From an uncultured Aquimarina sp. (GTDB taxonomy: Bacteria; Bacteroidota; Bacteroidia; Flavobacteriales; Flavobacteriaceae): 64,000 bases of DNA. Positions within the stretch are counted from its first letter, which is position 1. Each line of letters begins with the position of its first letter. A program made the translations under genes and the position numbers. Under the pieces are notes generated by a model, which did no database searches, was not told the origin of the DNA, and saw only the letters and a program-made list of their open reading frames with translations. The stretch covers positions 164,618 through 228,617 of the forward strand of contig CANMDW010000006.1 in assembly GCA_947496705.1 (NCBI GenBank), written 5' to 3'. Below, in pieces: positions 1 to 9,035 of the stretch.

Positions 1-1382
1 GTAACTCCCGGAGCAGAATATACGATATCATCAAGTACAATAGCAATCTGACTTCTTTGTGTAAAGGCACGGCCGGTCATTTCTTCCCATTTCTTGGCCC
101 CTTTACCATCCATCTGCATATTCACTATAACATTGTTTGTCTGGTCATAACCCTGGGTAGCATCTGTAATAACTCCACCACTTAGTTCTGGTTCACTATC
201 ACGGTTACCTTTTAAAGCATATAAATCTACAACTTCTGAATCTTTGGTTTGTTTACCCCATACAAATTTGGCATAACGCTGCTCATTAGAAAGTAAAGCT
301 CTTACTTTCGGGTTTTTTAAATACCTATTAAACTGAGCAGTATCTTTTAATGCAACTGTAGCCAAAACCGGGCCTCCCTGATATGCATTGGACGCTTCTG
401 AAAAAAGATCAAAAATCGGGTTTATCTGAGTTTCAATTTCTGTAGAATCTTCGGCATCCTCTAAAAGCTTTTCTATTTCTGCATCGGCTGCTGCATCTGT
501 AGAATCTGTTTGCACAGAATCTACCTCTACAGAATCTGCTACCTTTTCTGAGGTTTCTTTTATTTCTTCTTTTGCTTTTTCAACTTCCTCCTTGAGAATA
601 TTATTGGCTTGCGAAAGGAAAAAAGACATTTCGTCGATCTTATATACATCCCAGAATTCTAATTGTGCTGTACTTTGCAGCAACTTCTTAACACGATCGA
701 CATCCTTGGCTCCTGGAAGTTCTACAAGAATACGGCCCGATTCTCCCAAACGTTGAATATTAGGTTGTGTAACCCCAAATTTATCGATACGTTTACGCAA
801 TACCTCGAATGCAGAAGTAACCGATTCATCAATTTTTCTTTTCAGAATTGGTCTCACCTGCTCATTGGTCATATCGAATGTGATATCATCACTTAAGTTC
901 TTATTTGCAAAAATATCGGGTGAAGCCAGTTGTGCATCCGGAATTTTTTCAAACTCAGTAAAGAAATCATCAATATAATTATTCTGGCTATTTTTCTGGG
1001 TTTCATCGGTTGCGAGTAACGCCTGATTAAATGACGGGTTCTTGGAATAGCTGGCCAGTCCTCTTAGAATATCCTTTACAGAGATCTGAAGAATTACATT
1101 GATCCCTCCTTTAAGGTCAAGACCTTTGTTCAATTCTTTATCCTTTGCGTCATTATAGGTAATACCGGCAAAAATTTCTTCTTTACCTATAGAATCCAAA
1201 TAATTACGCTCGGCAGTTTCTCTTAATTTCGAATAGTTCTCTACATCATCTGCATACTTTTGTTGTGCATAAACTTCAGCCTCTTTTTCTTTTGTGTAGG
1301 TTAAATATGTATATGATAATTGGTACACACATACCAATCCAAATAACATTGCAAATACCCTAACAAGTCCTTTATTTTGCAT
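1..1382 (-). CDS. secDF: Protein translocase subunit SecDF, N-terminal part (cut by window edge)
   Basis: Reading the minus strand from an ATG at 1380-1382 gives about 460 residues, open to the window edge. The protein begins MQNKGLVRVFAMLFGL, one membrane segment, then the SecD signature LNKGLDLKGGINVIL. A P1-type periplasmic region follows (KRIDKFGVTQPNIQRLGESGRILVELPG) with an acidic, serine/threonine-rich insert. In Bacteroidetes SecD and SecF are fused into one protein of about 1000 residues, so roughly half is seen here. SecDF uses the proton gradient to help pull secreted proteins out of SecYEG at the inner membrane. The insert (EEVEKAKEEIKE and onward) is charged and low-complexity, as is common in this phylum. 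The C-terminal SecF half is outside the window, so the fusion is inferred. Confidence 0.93.
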   Translation of the reverse strand, partial: MQNKGLVRVFAMLFGLVCVYQLSYTYLTYTKEKEAEVYAQQKYADDVENYSKLRETAERNYLDSIGKEEIFAGITYNDAKDKELNKGLDLKGGINVILQISVKDILRGLASYSKNPSFNQALLATDETQKNSQNNYIDDFFTEFEKIPDAQLASPDIFANKNLSDDITFDMTNEQVRPILKRKIDESVTSAFEVLRKRIDKFGVTQPNIQRLGESGRILVELPGAKDVDRVKKLLQSTAQLEFWDVYKIDEMSFFLSQANNILKEEVEKAKEEIKETSEKVADSVEVDSVQTDSTDAAADAEIEKLLEDAEDSTEIETQINPIFDLFSEASNAYQGGPVLATVALKDTAQFNRYLKNPKVRALLSNEQRYAKFVWGKQTKDSEVVDLYALKGNRDSEPELSGGVITDATQGYDQTNNVIVNMQMDGKGAKKWEEMTGRAFTQRSQIAIVLDDIVYSAPGV

Positions 1383-1614
1383 TATTTATTTTTTTGTTCA
1401 AACCTTTTAAAAACGAGTAATTATAAAATTCACTCAAGATTTGATGATTGTTTTTAATTATTTAATATGATGTAATTAAGCTTTATCATACTATTGATAA
1501 AAGCCACATTTAAAAGCTAAAATGACTTTCAAGAGACTATGAATCACTCTTCTTTTTTAACCTTTAAAATATATTATTAGTTTTTAGGAATTTCTTAAAA
1601 GCTTTGAATTCCAA

Positions 1615-2235
1615 TCAAGAGATTGGTCCGGCTCTTACTTCTGGAATGTTATGCGAAGTATTACCTATTGCTATTGCAATATTTGTATGTACTTTTTGGG
1701 CTACTTTTACAAGCCTATCTATATCATTGATATCAATTGCAGTAACAAAACTATACAAGTTAGAACTGGAATACCCATCTTGTTCTTGTTTTATTTCTAA
1801 AGCATATTTACCATTAAAGTCAGCATCAAAATCTGTACTTTTTTGGATTTCATAAACATCAAGATTATAGTCTTTTGAATTTTTATCTAAAGGAAATTGA
1901 TTATTATCTTCATTTTGATCATAAAAAACATGGTCAAGGGCTACATTTTGTGCTACAGAAAGCATTCTTTTAATATACGCTACATCTGCATCACTGTAAT
2001 ACGCAATTTTAAGCTCACCATTTTTTAACCCCTTTGATATTCTGGTATGTTGAACCCCTATGGACTGCAATTGTTTTTTTACAATTGCTATCGCATTTTG
2101 AGCTTCTGGAGAGCTAATCTTAATATTAACAAATTCTAATACAATTTCCTGATTAGGTACAACAGTTTGTTGCCGAATAACAACAAGCAATGCAAGTGCA
2201 GTGATTAAAGTCCCGAAGTACCATTTTTTCTTCAT
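1615..2235 (-). CDS. Hypothetical membrane-anchored protein, 206 aa
   Basis: I do not recognise a named family. The protein starts MKKKWYFGTLITALALLVVI, a single N-terminal membrane segment or uncleaved signal anchor. The rest is a soluble extracytoplasmic domain with SPEAQNAIAIVKKQL and VAYIKRMLSVAQNVALDH, which reads like an alternating alpha/beta fold. It lies between secDF and mdh on the same strand; that position suggests envelope housekeeping but does not prove it. A TATATTTG box (2240-2247) ends only 4 nt before the ATG, so it probably has its own promoter and an almost leaderless transcript. Confidence 0.7.
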   Translation of the reverse strand: MKKKWYFGTLITALALLVVIRQQTVVPNQEIVLEFVNIKISSPEAQNAIAIVKKQLQSIGVQHTRISKGLKNGELKIAYYSDADVAYIKRMLSVAQNVALDHVFYDQNEDNNQFPLDKNSKDYNLDVYEIQKSTDFDADFNGKYALEIKQEQDGYSSSNLYSFVTAIDINDIDRLVKVAQKVHTNIAIAIGNTSHNIPEVRAGPIS

Positions 2236-2239
2236 GCGG

Positions 2240-2247
2240 CAAATATA
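2240..2247 (-). promoter_or_regulatory. Bacteroidetes -7 box, TATATTTG
   Basis: The minus strand reads TATATTTG, a full match to the TAnnTTTG element of Bacteroidetes primary-sigma promoters. It ends 4 nt upstream of the ATG of the 206-aa membrane protein. No clear TTG -33 element is seen. The expected start of transcription falls at or next to the ATG. Confidence 0.55.
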
Positions 2248-2318
2248 AAAAAATTAAAACTGCATTTCTAAAGTCTTCAAATAAATATCTATTGTAACCT
2301 TCTCTTCAATATTGGAAA

Positions 2319-3245
2319 TTACAATTCTAATAATCCATTGGTTTTCTTAACGCCTTCGGCACTTTCGGCTAATTTAGCTTTTTCGGCGTCGCTAAGTTTA
2401 ATTTCTACAATCTTTTCAATTCCATTGCTACCTAGCACTACCGGTGTCCCGATACAAAGATCATTAAGACCATATTCTCCTTCCAACAGAGTAGAGCAAG
2501 GAAAAATTTTCTTCTGATCACAAGCAATTGCCTGAACCAGGCCTGATACTGCAGCTCCTGGCGCATACCATGCAGATGTTCCTAAAAGCTTGGTTAGCGT
2601 AGCTCCTCCTACCTTGGTAGCTGCAGCTACCTGTTCTAACCTATCGTTGGAGATAAACTCTGAAACCGGCACACTGTTTCTTGTTGCCAATCTGGTTAAG
2701 GGCACCATACCTTTATCACTATGTCCTCCGATTACCATTCCGTCTACATCAGAGATGGGGGCTCCCAGAGCTTCTGCCAATCTGTATTTGAAGCGTGCAC
2801 TATCCAGTGCCCCACCCATACCAATAATTCTGTTTTTAGGCAGATCGGTAGTTTTATGTACCAGATACGTCATGGTATCCATAGGATTACTCACCACAAT
2901 AATAATCGTATTAGGAGAATGCTCAATCAAACTGGCTGAAACTGTTTTAACAATTCCTGCATTGATCCCAATCAACTCTTCACGCGTCATCCCGGGTTTA
3001 CGAGGAATTCCTGATGTAATTACAGCAATATCGCTTCCGGCAGTTTTGGCATAATCTCCTGTGGTTCCTGTGATTTTTGTATCAAACCTGTTTAAAGAAG
3101 CTGTTTGCATCAAATCCATCGCTTTCCCTTCTGCATATCCTTCTTTGATGTCTAATAACACTACTTCTGAAGCAAAATCCTTTATCGCTATATATTCAGC
3201 GCAACTAGCACCAACTGCACCAGCACCAACTACTGTAATTTTCAT
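2319..3245 (-). CDS. mdh: Malate dehydrogenase
   Basis: NAD-dependent malate/oxaloacetate interconversion in the TCA cycle, cytoplasmic. The 308-aa protein has the Rossmann glycine motif GAGAVGASCAEYIA (residues 7-20) with an acidic residue after strand 2 (LLDI, D32), which favours NAD over NADP. Substrate-binding arginines are present in ITSGIPRKPGMTREE (R82, R88) and DSARFKYRLA (R151), and the catalytic histidine in VIGGHSDKGMVPL (H175). Length and motifs match the lactate-dehydrogenase-like MDH type 3 found in Bacteroidetes. It is probably transcribed on its own: the next minus-strand gene has its own promoter box. Confidence 0.97.
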   Translation of the reverse strand: MKITVVGAGAVGASCAEYIAIKDFASEVVLLDIKEGYAEGKAMDLMQTASLNRFDTKITGTTGDYAKTAGSDIAVITSGIPRKPGMTREELIGINAGIVKTVSASLIEHSPNTIIIVVSNPMDTMTYLVHKTTDLPKNRIIGMGGALDSARFKYRLAEALGAPISDVDGMVIGGHSDKGMVPLTRLATRNSVPVSEFISNDRLEQVAAATKVGGATLTKLLGTSAWYAPGAAVSGLVQAIACDQKKIFPCSTLLEGEYGLNDLCIGTPVVLGSNGIEKIVEIKLSDAEKAKLAESAEGVKKTNGLLEL

Positions 3246-3929
3246 GGTATATTTTTTTGTATGTGATTAAATTATTTGTCCCGCGAAAATACGAATTCTT
3301 CAACGATTTTTTTTCTGAAATAAAGGTTAATTATTGAGAAAGATAAAACCTAATACATAGAGGATACAAGCCAGGTCTATATTGAGAAATAAGTATTATG
3401 AATTATAAGGTATATTTGATTTTTCTAAAAATCCCGAAGCATCTTTATAACCTGATATTGCACATATTTATTCTACATTATAGGCATATGCATAACATGA
3501 ATTTATTTTGAACGGATTTTTCCTTAGGTCTAAGTGCTAGATCATCTGAATCCTCTCAAGTCATTGATTTTCCACCCCTCGTTATCCACATTAAGCAGTC
3601 TGAATACGGTTACATCTTTAAATGAGACATGCGATTCAAGAAAATGGGATTAATTTAACACTTATACAGAAGTATAAAACCCAACATATACTTCATAATT
3701 TTATTTATCGTAGAGCATATTTAAAAAAGAATATGAACTGAAAATGAATAGTTTAAGGTCTTGATGAGGATAGGATTTTTAATATACTCATAGATCATTC
3801 CTATAAGAGCATGTCGAAAGGTCAAAAAAACTTCTTACAGAATAGAACGTAAATCTTGCAGGTTTTGCTATTGTATATATGTTAAATAATCTTATTTTTA
3901 ACTTCATTATAATATTTAAAAATCATTTT
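3246..3929. other. Gene-free stretch between mdh and a subtilase
   Basis: About 680 bp between divergent genes with no convincing ORF, tRNA or hairpin. The sequence is AT-rich, with stop codons in all frames. It should hold the promoters of mdh and of the plus-strand peptidase, but I see no strong TAnnTTTG box. A weaker TATTTTCG lies on the minus strand upstream of mdh. Confidence 0.5.
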
Positions 3930-5552
3930 ATGAAGCCCCATAAAAAAATGTTACTCGGTATATTGGTGTGCATTATTTCTTATTCACTACCTGCTCAGGA
4001 AACCCCAAATAATTGGCATTTGCTTGATCTAAAAAAGGATAAAGTTGTAGGAATCAGCCTGAAACAAGCCTATGAACTTCTAGAAAAGAATAAAAAAACC
4101 TCACAAGCTACCATTGTTGCAGTACTGGACTCTGGTGTAGATATAGCGCATGAAGACCTTCAATCTATTATCTGGACCAATGAAAAAGAAATTGCTGATA
4201 ATAGTACCGATGATGACGGTAATGGTTATGTTGATGATATTCATGGATGGAATTTTATTGGAAATTCTAAAGGAGAAAGTCTTATTGCAGAAACCCTGGA
4301 ATTAACAAGGTTATATCGTAAGTATAAAATAAAATTTGGTGATAAAGACAAGTTCAGTATTACGAAGGGCGAAAAACAGGAATATCTATATTACCTTCAG
4401 CTTAAAAAAGAATATGAAGACGCATCTTCCAAAATAAATAAAAGCCTTTCTGCTACCAAAGAAGAATATGCATTTTTTCAACAATTGATCCCTCCGCTTC
4501 AAAAAACTTTGGAAAAGGAAATATTTACCAGTGGCGAACTCAATGATTTTAAGTCTGAAGACGAGCAACTCGAACGACTTAAAAAAAGGTTTCTAGGTAT
4601 TCTGGATAAAAACCCGGGGTTAACTTCAGAAAAACTTATAAAACACTATCAGGATACAAAACGGCGACAGGAAGAGATAGCTTTGCGAGTAAGCCGCAAT
4701 TATAATCTGGAATTTGATGGCAGAAAATTGATAGGAGATCAAAACGACAATCTAAGTGAAAAAGGGTATGGCAATCCAGATGTGAGTAAACGATCTGAGC
4801 ACGGTACACATGTGTCTGGAATTATTGGTGCCGTGCGTGGTAACAATTTAGGTGTTGATGGTATCGCAGATCATGTTGTGATTATGCCAATACGAAGTAC
4901 TCCCATGGGTGATGAGGCTGATAAAGATGTGGCCAATGGAATTCGCTATGCAGTAGACAACGGTGCCAGAATTATTAATATGAGTTTTGGCAAAGACTAT
5001 TCTCCTAATAAGCAAACTGTAGATGAAGCAGTTCGGTATGCCAAGAAAAAAGGAGTATTGCTAGTGCATGGTGCAGGAAATGACAACACAAATACCGACC
5101 TTTATTATAATTATCCTTCTGCTCTGCTTGAAGATGGAACTGTGGCCTCAAATTGGATTGAGGTAGGAGCCAGCTCGGCGTTCGCCGATGAAAATCTGGC
5201 TGCAGATTTTTCAAATTACGGAATGAAATCGGTAGATATTTTTGCTCCCGGAGTCGATATTTATTCAACTTTACCAAAAAACAAATACGATACCCGAAGT
5301 GGAACCAGTATGGCAGCACCTGTTGTAACCGGAGTTTCTGCATTGTTATTATCCTATTTTCCTGAATTAACCCCCGAAGAGATCAAAGAAATTATATTGG
5401 ATTCAGGGGTTATGCATGACATTAGTGTCAAAAAACCTGGTAGTGATGAAAAAGCATCTTTTAAGGAACTCTCTAAAACCGGAAAAATCGTAAATGCCTA
5501 TGAAGCGGTAAAACTTGCTCTTGAAAAATACACTAGTGTCAAGTCAAACTAA
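3930..5552 (+). CDS. Secreted S8 family serine peptidase (subtilase)
   Basis: An extracytoplasmic subtilisin-like protease. I choose the ATG at 3930 rather than an in-frame ATG at 3879, because it gives a clean signal peptide (MKPHKKMLLGILVCIISYSLPAQ). The catalytic triad is complete: Asp in VAVLDSGVD (D67), His in EHGTHVSG (H291) and Ser in GTSMAAP (S460). About 220 residues separate Asp and His, far more than in subtilisin, because of a charged helical insert (residues about 120-250, rich in K and E) typical of a Bacteroidetes subtilase subgroup. No propeptide inhibitor domain or C-terminal sorting domain is seen. The last codons lie inside the left arm of a 170-bp inverted repeat, so the extreme C-terminus may have been set by that element. 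Confidence 0.9.
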   Translation: MKPHKKMLLGILVCIISYSLPAQETPNNWHLLDLKKDKVVGISLKQAYELLEKNKKTSQATIVAVLDSGVDIAHEDLQSIIWTNEKEIADNSTDDDGNGYVDDIHGWNFIGNSKGESLIAETLELTRLYRKYKIKFGDKDKFSITKGEKQEYLYYLQLKKEYEDASSKINKSLSATKEEYAFFQQLIPPLQKTLEKEIFTSGELNDFKSEDEQLERLKKRFLGILDKNPGLTSEKLIKHYQDTKRRQEEIALRVSRNYNLEFDGRKLIGDQNDNLSEKGYGNPDVSKRSEHGTHVSGIIGAVRGNNLGVDGIADHVVIMPIRSTPMGDEADKDVANGIRYAVDNGARIINMSFGKDYSPNKQTVDEAVRYAKKKGVLLVHGAGNDNTNTDLYYNYPSALLEDGTVASNWIEVGASSAFADENLAADFSNYGMKSVDIFAPGVDIYSTLPKNKYDTRSGTSMAAPVVTGVSALLLSYFPELTPEEIKEIILDSGVMHDISVKKPGSDEKASFKELSKTGKIVNAYEAVKLALEKYTSVKSN

Positions 5553-5701
5553 AACCTACGGGTAATCCAATGCATCTTTTGCACCTGGCCGTCGTTAAAA
5601 AATAATTCCGTAGCTACGGCTATGCAATGATTTTTTGCCTAAGCCTGGCACAAAATCTACGATTGCCTTACCCGTCATTTCAGTCTTAACTTAACACTAG
5701 T
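5532..5701. repeat. 170-bp imperfect inverted repeat around a perfect CCGTAGCTACGG core
   Basis: The two arms (about 85 nt each) mirror each other almost throughout. The outermost ACTAGTGTCAAGTCAA pairs with the complement of TTAACTTAACACTAGT, then ACGGGTAA pairs with TTACCCGT and GCACCTGGC with GCCTGGCAC. The centre is the 12-bp palindrome at 5608-5619. The left arm covers the last six sense codons and the stop of the peptidase gene. The element lies between convergent genes and could end both transcripts. Its length and mirror structure suggest a MITE or REP-like unit rather than a plain terminator. Confidence 0.75.
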
Positions 5702-5811
5702 AAATAAAGATCGCTTTCATATTCAAAAAATCATATAGTAGTTAAAAGAAAAGACCTGTTAGTAATTCAACACCTGTTATCCCTGTTTTTATGTTTTGCT
5801 GGCACAACGTA

Positions 5812-6813
5812 CTACCAGCCAAAACCAAGGCCCAGGGAAAGATTACTATAGTTTTGAAGGGAATAATCCAGATTAGCCTTAAAAACACCATACTGCACTT
5901 TTGCCCCAATTGTGGCTTTTACACCATTTGTCTTATTTTTTACACTAATTGGATCTGTAACTATATCTGAAGCAAACGGCCCGTTTTGTATCTGATAAGT
6001 CCCCAGTAAATCTGCATCACTTGAGCCAAAATAATACCCAAGACCACCATAAAAATTTAATACTGGTAATTTTGTAGAGACAATTCCCGTAATTAGCCAC
6101 GAATTAGAATTTAACTCTACCTCCTGCCCCACACCGGTGACACCGGTATCTGCACTTAGATCATAAAAACCCTTTACATTGGTATATCCTAGTAATGCTG
6201 CAATTCTAACCGGCCATCTTTTTAAAGGAAAAACCCAATCGGTAAATTCATGTTGAAAAGCAATCCCATACAACTGTATTTCTGCATCTTCTACTGCTTT
6301 AATTCTAGGTAAGAACCGCAATTTTATTTCGGTACTTTTTATTAATCCCATAGATCCCTGAATAAAACCGCCTGGGATAGAATTAATTTCGGCATTACCA
6401 ATTCCGTCGGGTAGAATAACCTCTAATTCTGAAGCTTGCCCCTCATTGATAACTATAGTTATATCGTCCTGATTTATGCCTAAAGCATTGGCAACAACCT
6501 GACTGGTCTGGCCATTTCTGAAAGTCAAATCTGTATATTCTGCGACATTTAATACAAAGGATTGTTTCTCTTCTCTTACAAAAGAAAGATTACCAACGAT
6601 CCCCACCTCAAAGTGCCAAAGTTTCTTTGTTTTTGCAGTATTATACCAACCATTAGACATATTATTTACCAAAGACTCTCCGGAAGAGGCAAAATAATCT
6701 TCACTAAATCGTTGGGCATTCTCTATACCAACCTCCAGGATTTGATCGATATCTGTTTGAGAAAAAGTGGCATAACCAAGAAGTAATGCTACCAGCAAAG
6801 TTCGTATTTTCAT
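5812..6813 (-). CDS. DUF6588-like outer-membrane beta-barrel protein
   Basis: A 333-aa protein read from an ATG at 6811-6813, which gives the signal peptide MKIRTLLVALLLGYATFSQ; the longer frame upstream adds an unlikely extension. The early motif SLVNNMSNGWYNTAKTKK and the alternating amphipathic strands, with the last residue aromatic (GLGFGW), fit an outer-membrane barrel of the DUF6588 type, as far as I recall that family. Function is unknown. It converges with the upstream subtilase across the 170-bp inverted repeat. The family assignment is moderate; secretion and barrel structure are better supported. Confidence 0.75.
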   Translation of the reverse strand: MKIRTLLVALLLGYATFSQTDIDQILEVGIENAQRFSEDYFASSGESLVNNMSNGWYNTAKTKKLWHFEVGIVGNLSFVREEKQSFVLNVAEYTDLTFRNGQTSQVVANALGINQDDITIVINEGQASELEVILPDGIGNAEINSIPGGFIQGSMGLIKSTEIKLRFLPRIKAVEDAEIQLYGIAFQHEFTDWVFPLKRWPVRIAALLGYTNVKGFYDLSADTGVTGVGQEVELNSNSWLITGIVSTKLPVLNFYGGLGYYFGSSDADLLGTYQIQNGPFASDIVTDPISVKNKTNGVKATIGAKVQYGVFKANLDYSLQNYSNLSLGLGFGW

Positions 6814-6928
6814 TAGATTTGGGTTTAATAGGCATTGCAATATATAAAAAAACCCACAAATAGTTGATAGCGTGATCATTTCTATCTGTAAGCAACTACA
6901 ATTTTATCCAAAAACTCTTTAACAACAT

Positions 6929-6961
6929 AAAAAGGGCAATCCAGACCAGATTACCCTTTTT
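6929..6961 (-). terminator. Hairpin terminator after the beta-propeller gene
   Basis: Stem AAAAGGGCAATC / GATTACCCTTTT with one internal mismatch and a 7-nt loop. On the minus strand it is followed by a T-run. It starts about 28 nt downstream of the propeller gene's stop codon. Confidence 0.75.
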
Positions 6962-6988
6962 ATCATATTAACACTAAGATTGTTATTA

Positions 6989-8890
6989 TTACTTATAATC
7001 AAAAATATGAAGATCTTTTGCTTTTGTATAGAAAACTCTTTTTTCTACCTGATCAACATGGTATTGAGGTTTGTTACCCTCAAAAGTAAATTTATCTTTT
7101 TCTTCACCTGTATCTTTGCCTACCTGAACCAGGTATTTGGTTTCTGCATCATCTTTGGTAAAGTAAAATGCATAATCTTTGGTATCTGCAGAACCATCAT
7201 ATCTGTTTGGGTTATAAAGAGCAGAGGCCGCCATTTGTGTATAGACTCCAGCTTGATATTGATTCACTCCTTTGTTTGCCTGAGAAAATCCACCTGTGCC
7301 CGGGGGTCTTATTCCCGAAACAGTTTCTACAGCTCCAGAGCTGGCTCCCATACCTGCATTATACACCCCTGCAACCTGATAAGCAGCACCTGCAACACTT
7401 GCAGCTGCCGATAATGCATTTAATAATTTACGACCAGTCTCTCCTGGTTGTGGATAATACTGTGTTTTTTTAACAACACCGTCTTTACCTACAATTACAT
7501 ATTCCCAGGAACTACTTAAAAAATAATTATCTCCTCTTACTTCCAGTCTATTAAAATCCTTGTGTTTTTTCAGCTCTAGTTTTTGGCTATTGTCTTTATT
7601 CCAATTTTTATCAGGATTTAACAAATACAATTTTTTACCATCAAGTACAATTACCGTTTTCTCCTTTTCATCATAAGCGATTCTTGTTTCTTCGTCTACA
7701 GCAAACTTCCACACTGCTTTTTTAAGTGCATCTTCATAATAGGCAATTCGGTATGGAGTGGCAATGATACTTCCTTTACTATATCTAAATTCGTCATAGG
7801 TATCATCCTCACCAACTTCTGCCAAGAAATCGTTTCCATTAAATTTGGCCTTCTTCCAAACCTTTTTACCATTGTTATCTAATAAAATTTTTCTTGCTCC
7901 ATAGTACACCATATAGCCTTCGCTTACCTTTTCAACCTCATTGATCCTTCTTTTCTCAAAATCTTTTTTCCAAAGCTTCTCTCCGGTTTTATAGTCATAC
8001 AAGCTACCTGCTTTTTCGTGCTTTACAAACATTTTTCCATCTACATTCCGGGCAAACATAAACCCTTCATCCAGCTTAAGCGGCTTTTTCCAGGCTTTGC
8101 TTCCATCTGCTGTATTAAAAGCAAAGACTTTTTCTCCCAGAGCAACCAATTTATTCATATTCATAGTCATTGTTGCTGCCAACATTGATCCAAGGCCACC
8201 TCCTGCAGCTTCTACTGCATATAAGATATCTTTGGAAGGATTAAGATATAATTTTCCTATTTTTTCTTCTTCATTAAGGATTACACTTCCATTTTCACCA
8301 TTAAGAATCAATAGATTAGATCCCAAAGTACATGCGATGTTGTTATTTTTGTCTACTACAATATTATCTAGTTTGCCTCTTTTTTTAAGTGTTAGCTCTG
8401 TGTTCCATTTTGTAGCATTTGATTTTAAAGAAACCAGAAAAACCTTGTTTTTAGTTTTATCCTCTGTAGAACACTGAAATATAAAAGATTCTAATTCTGG
8501 AACTATCTGGAATGATTTAATAGCTTTATACCCTTCTTTTTCTTTATCTAATAAAACGGTACCGTCTCTTGTATCGATCAATAAATTGCCTACAATAATA
8601 TAGGGTGAAAATGGGACCAGTTTATAATTAGGCTCATCAGATTGGATCGCTCCTCCTAAAAGAGATATACGATCGCCTGCTACTTCCCATATTTTAGTTC
8701 CTTTTTCTGCATCTATTCCTGCAACTTTTTTATCTGTTAGAATAATTGGAACTGCAGAAAACTCGTGAAAAAATAATTCTTCAATTTTCCCCTCGAAGTT
8801 AACCTGCTTATCAGCACTTCGCTGAGCATAAAAGGTTGTGCTGGCAAATAAAAGTGCCAGTAAAAATAATTTAGTTAGATTTAGTTTCAT
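6989..8890 (-). CDS. Secreted PQQ-like beta-propeller repeat protein
   Basis: A large protein (about 633 aa) with signal peptide MKLNLTKLFLLALLFASTTFYAQ; I use the ATG at 8888-8890 rather than the one 9 nt upstream. Blades recur with the pattern GTKIWEVAGD, ATKWNTELTL, GSKAWKKPLKL, GEKLWKKDFE and GKKVWKKAKF: the W-containing turn of PQQ-enzyme/BamB-type repeats. It lacks dehydrogenase catalytic motifs, so it is more likely a binding or scaffold protein of the periplasm or outer membrane than a quinoprotein. A Gly/Ala-rich insert (AASVAGAAYQVAGVYNAGMG) near residue 505 could be a membrane-active or flexible hinge. It has its own promoter within and next to the gyrB terminator, and its own terminator. 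Confidence 0.8.
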   Translation of the reverse strand: MKLNLTKLFLLALLFASTTFYAQRSADKQVNFEGKIEELFFHEFSAVPIILTDKKVAGIDAEKGTKIWEVAGDRISLLGGAIQSDEPNYKLVPFSPYIIVGNLLIDTRDGTVLLDKEKEGYKAIKSFQIVPELESFIFQCSTEDKTKNKVFLVSLKSNATKWNTELTLKKRGKLDNIVVDKNNNIACTLGSNLLILNGENGSVILNEEEKIGKLYLNPSKDILYAVEAAGGGLGSMLAATMTMNMNKLVALGEKVFAFNTADGSKAWKKPLKLDEGFMFARNVDGKMFVKHEKAGSLYDYKTGEKLWKKDFEKRRINEVEKVSEGYMVYYGARKILLDNNGKKVWKKAKFNGNDFLAEVGEDDTYDEFRYSKGSIIATPYRIAYYEDALKKAVWKFAVDEETRIAYDEKEKTVIVLDGKKLYLLNPDKNWNKDNSQKLELKKHKDFNRLEVRGDNYFLSSSWEYVIVGKDGVVKKTQYYPQPGETGRKLLNALSAAASVAGAAYQVAGVYNAGMGASSGAVETVSGIRPPGTGGFSQANKGVNQYQAGVYTQMAASALYNPNRYDGSADTKDYAFYFTKDDAETKYLVQVGKDTGEEKDKFTFEGNKPQYHVDQVEKRVFYTKAKDLHIFDYK

Positions 8891-8968
8891 AATTGCCATT
8901 AATTTAAAAGGTTATAAAAATTGATATGATAGGGAGATTAGTTCGAAACTGAAAATTTTAATGTCGCG

Positions 8969-8999
8969 CAAATTTAACATAATAATAAGAATTCACCAA
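8969..8999 (-). promoter_or_regulatory. Promoter of the beta-propeller gene: TTG-N20-TAAATTTG
   Basis: On the minus strand TTG (8997-8999) is followed after 20 nt by TAAATTTG (8969-8976), a full TAnnTTTG match with normal spacing. The TTG lies inside the 42-bp palindrome that probably ends gyrB. The leader would be about 70 nt. Confidence 0.65.
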
Positions 9000-9022
9000 T
9001 GCATTGGTGAATTCTTATTATT
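8981..9022 (-). terminator. Perfect 42-bp palindrome, probable gyrB terminator
   Basis: Twenty-one bases (left arm beginning AATAATAAGAATTCACC) are followed directly by their exact reverse complement, with no loop and no mismatch. It begins 13 nt after the gyrB stop codon. There is no clean T-run after it, so it may also serve as an operator or pause site. It overlaps the -33 element of the next promoter. Confidence 0.6.
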
Positions 9023-9035
9023 TTACAATATGATA

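Noticed and set aside
3879..3929. N-terminal extension of the first subtilase
   Set aside because: It precedes a good signal peptide and is AT-rich and hydrophobic in a non-signal way.
6980..7414. 144-codon plus-strand ORF opposite the beta-propeller gene
   Set aside because: It is a shadow of a well supported minus-strand gene with repeats and a signal peptide.
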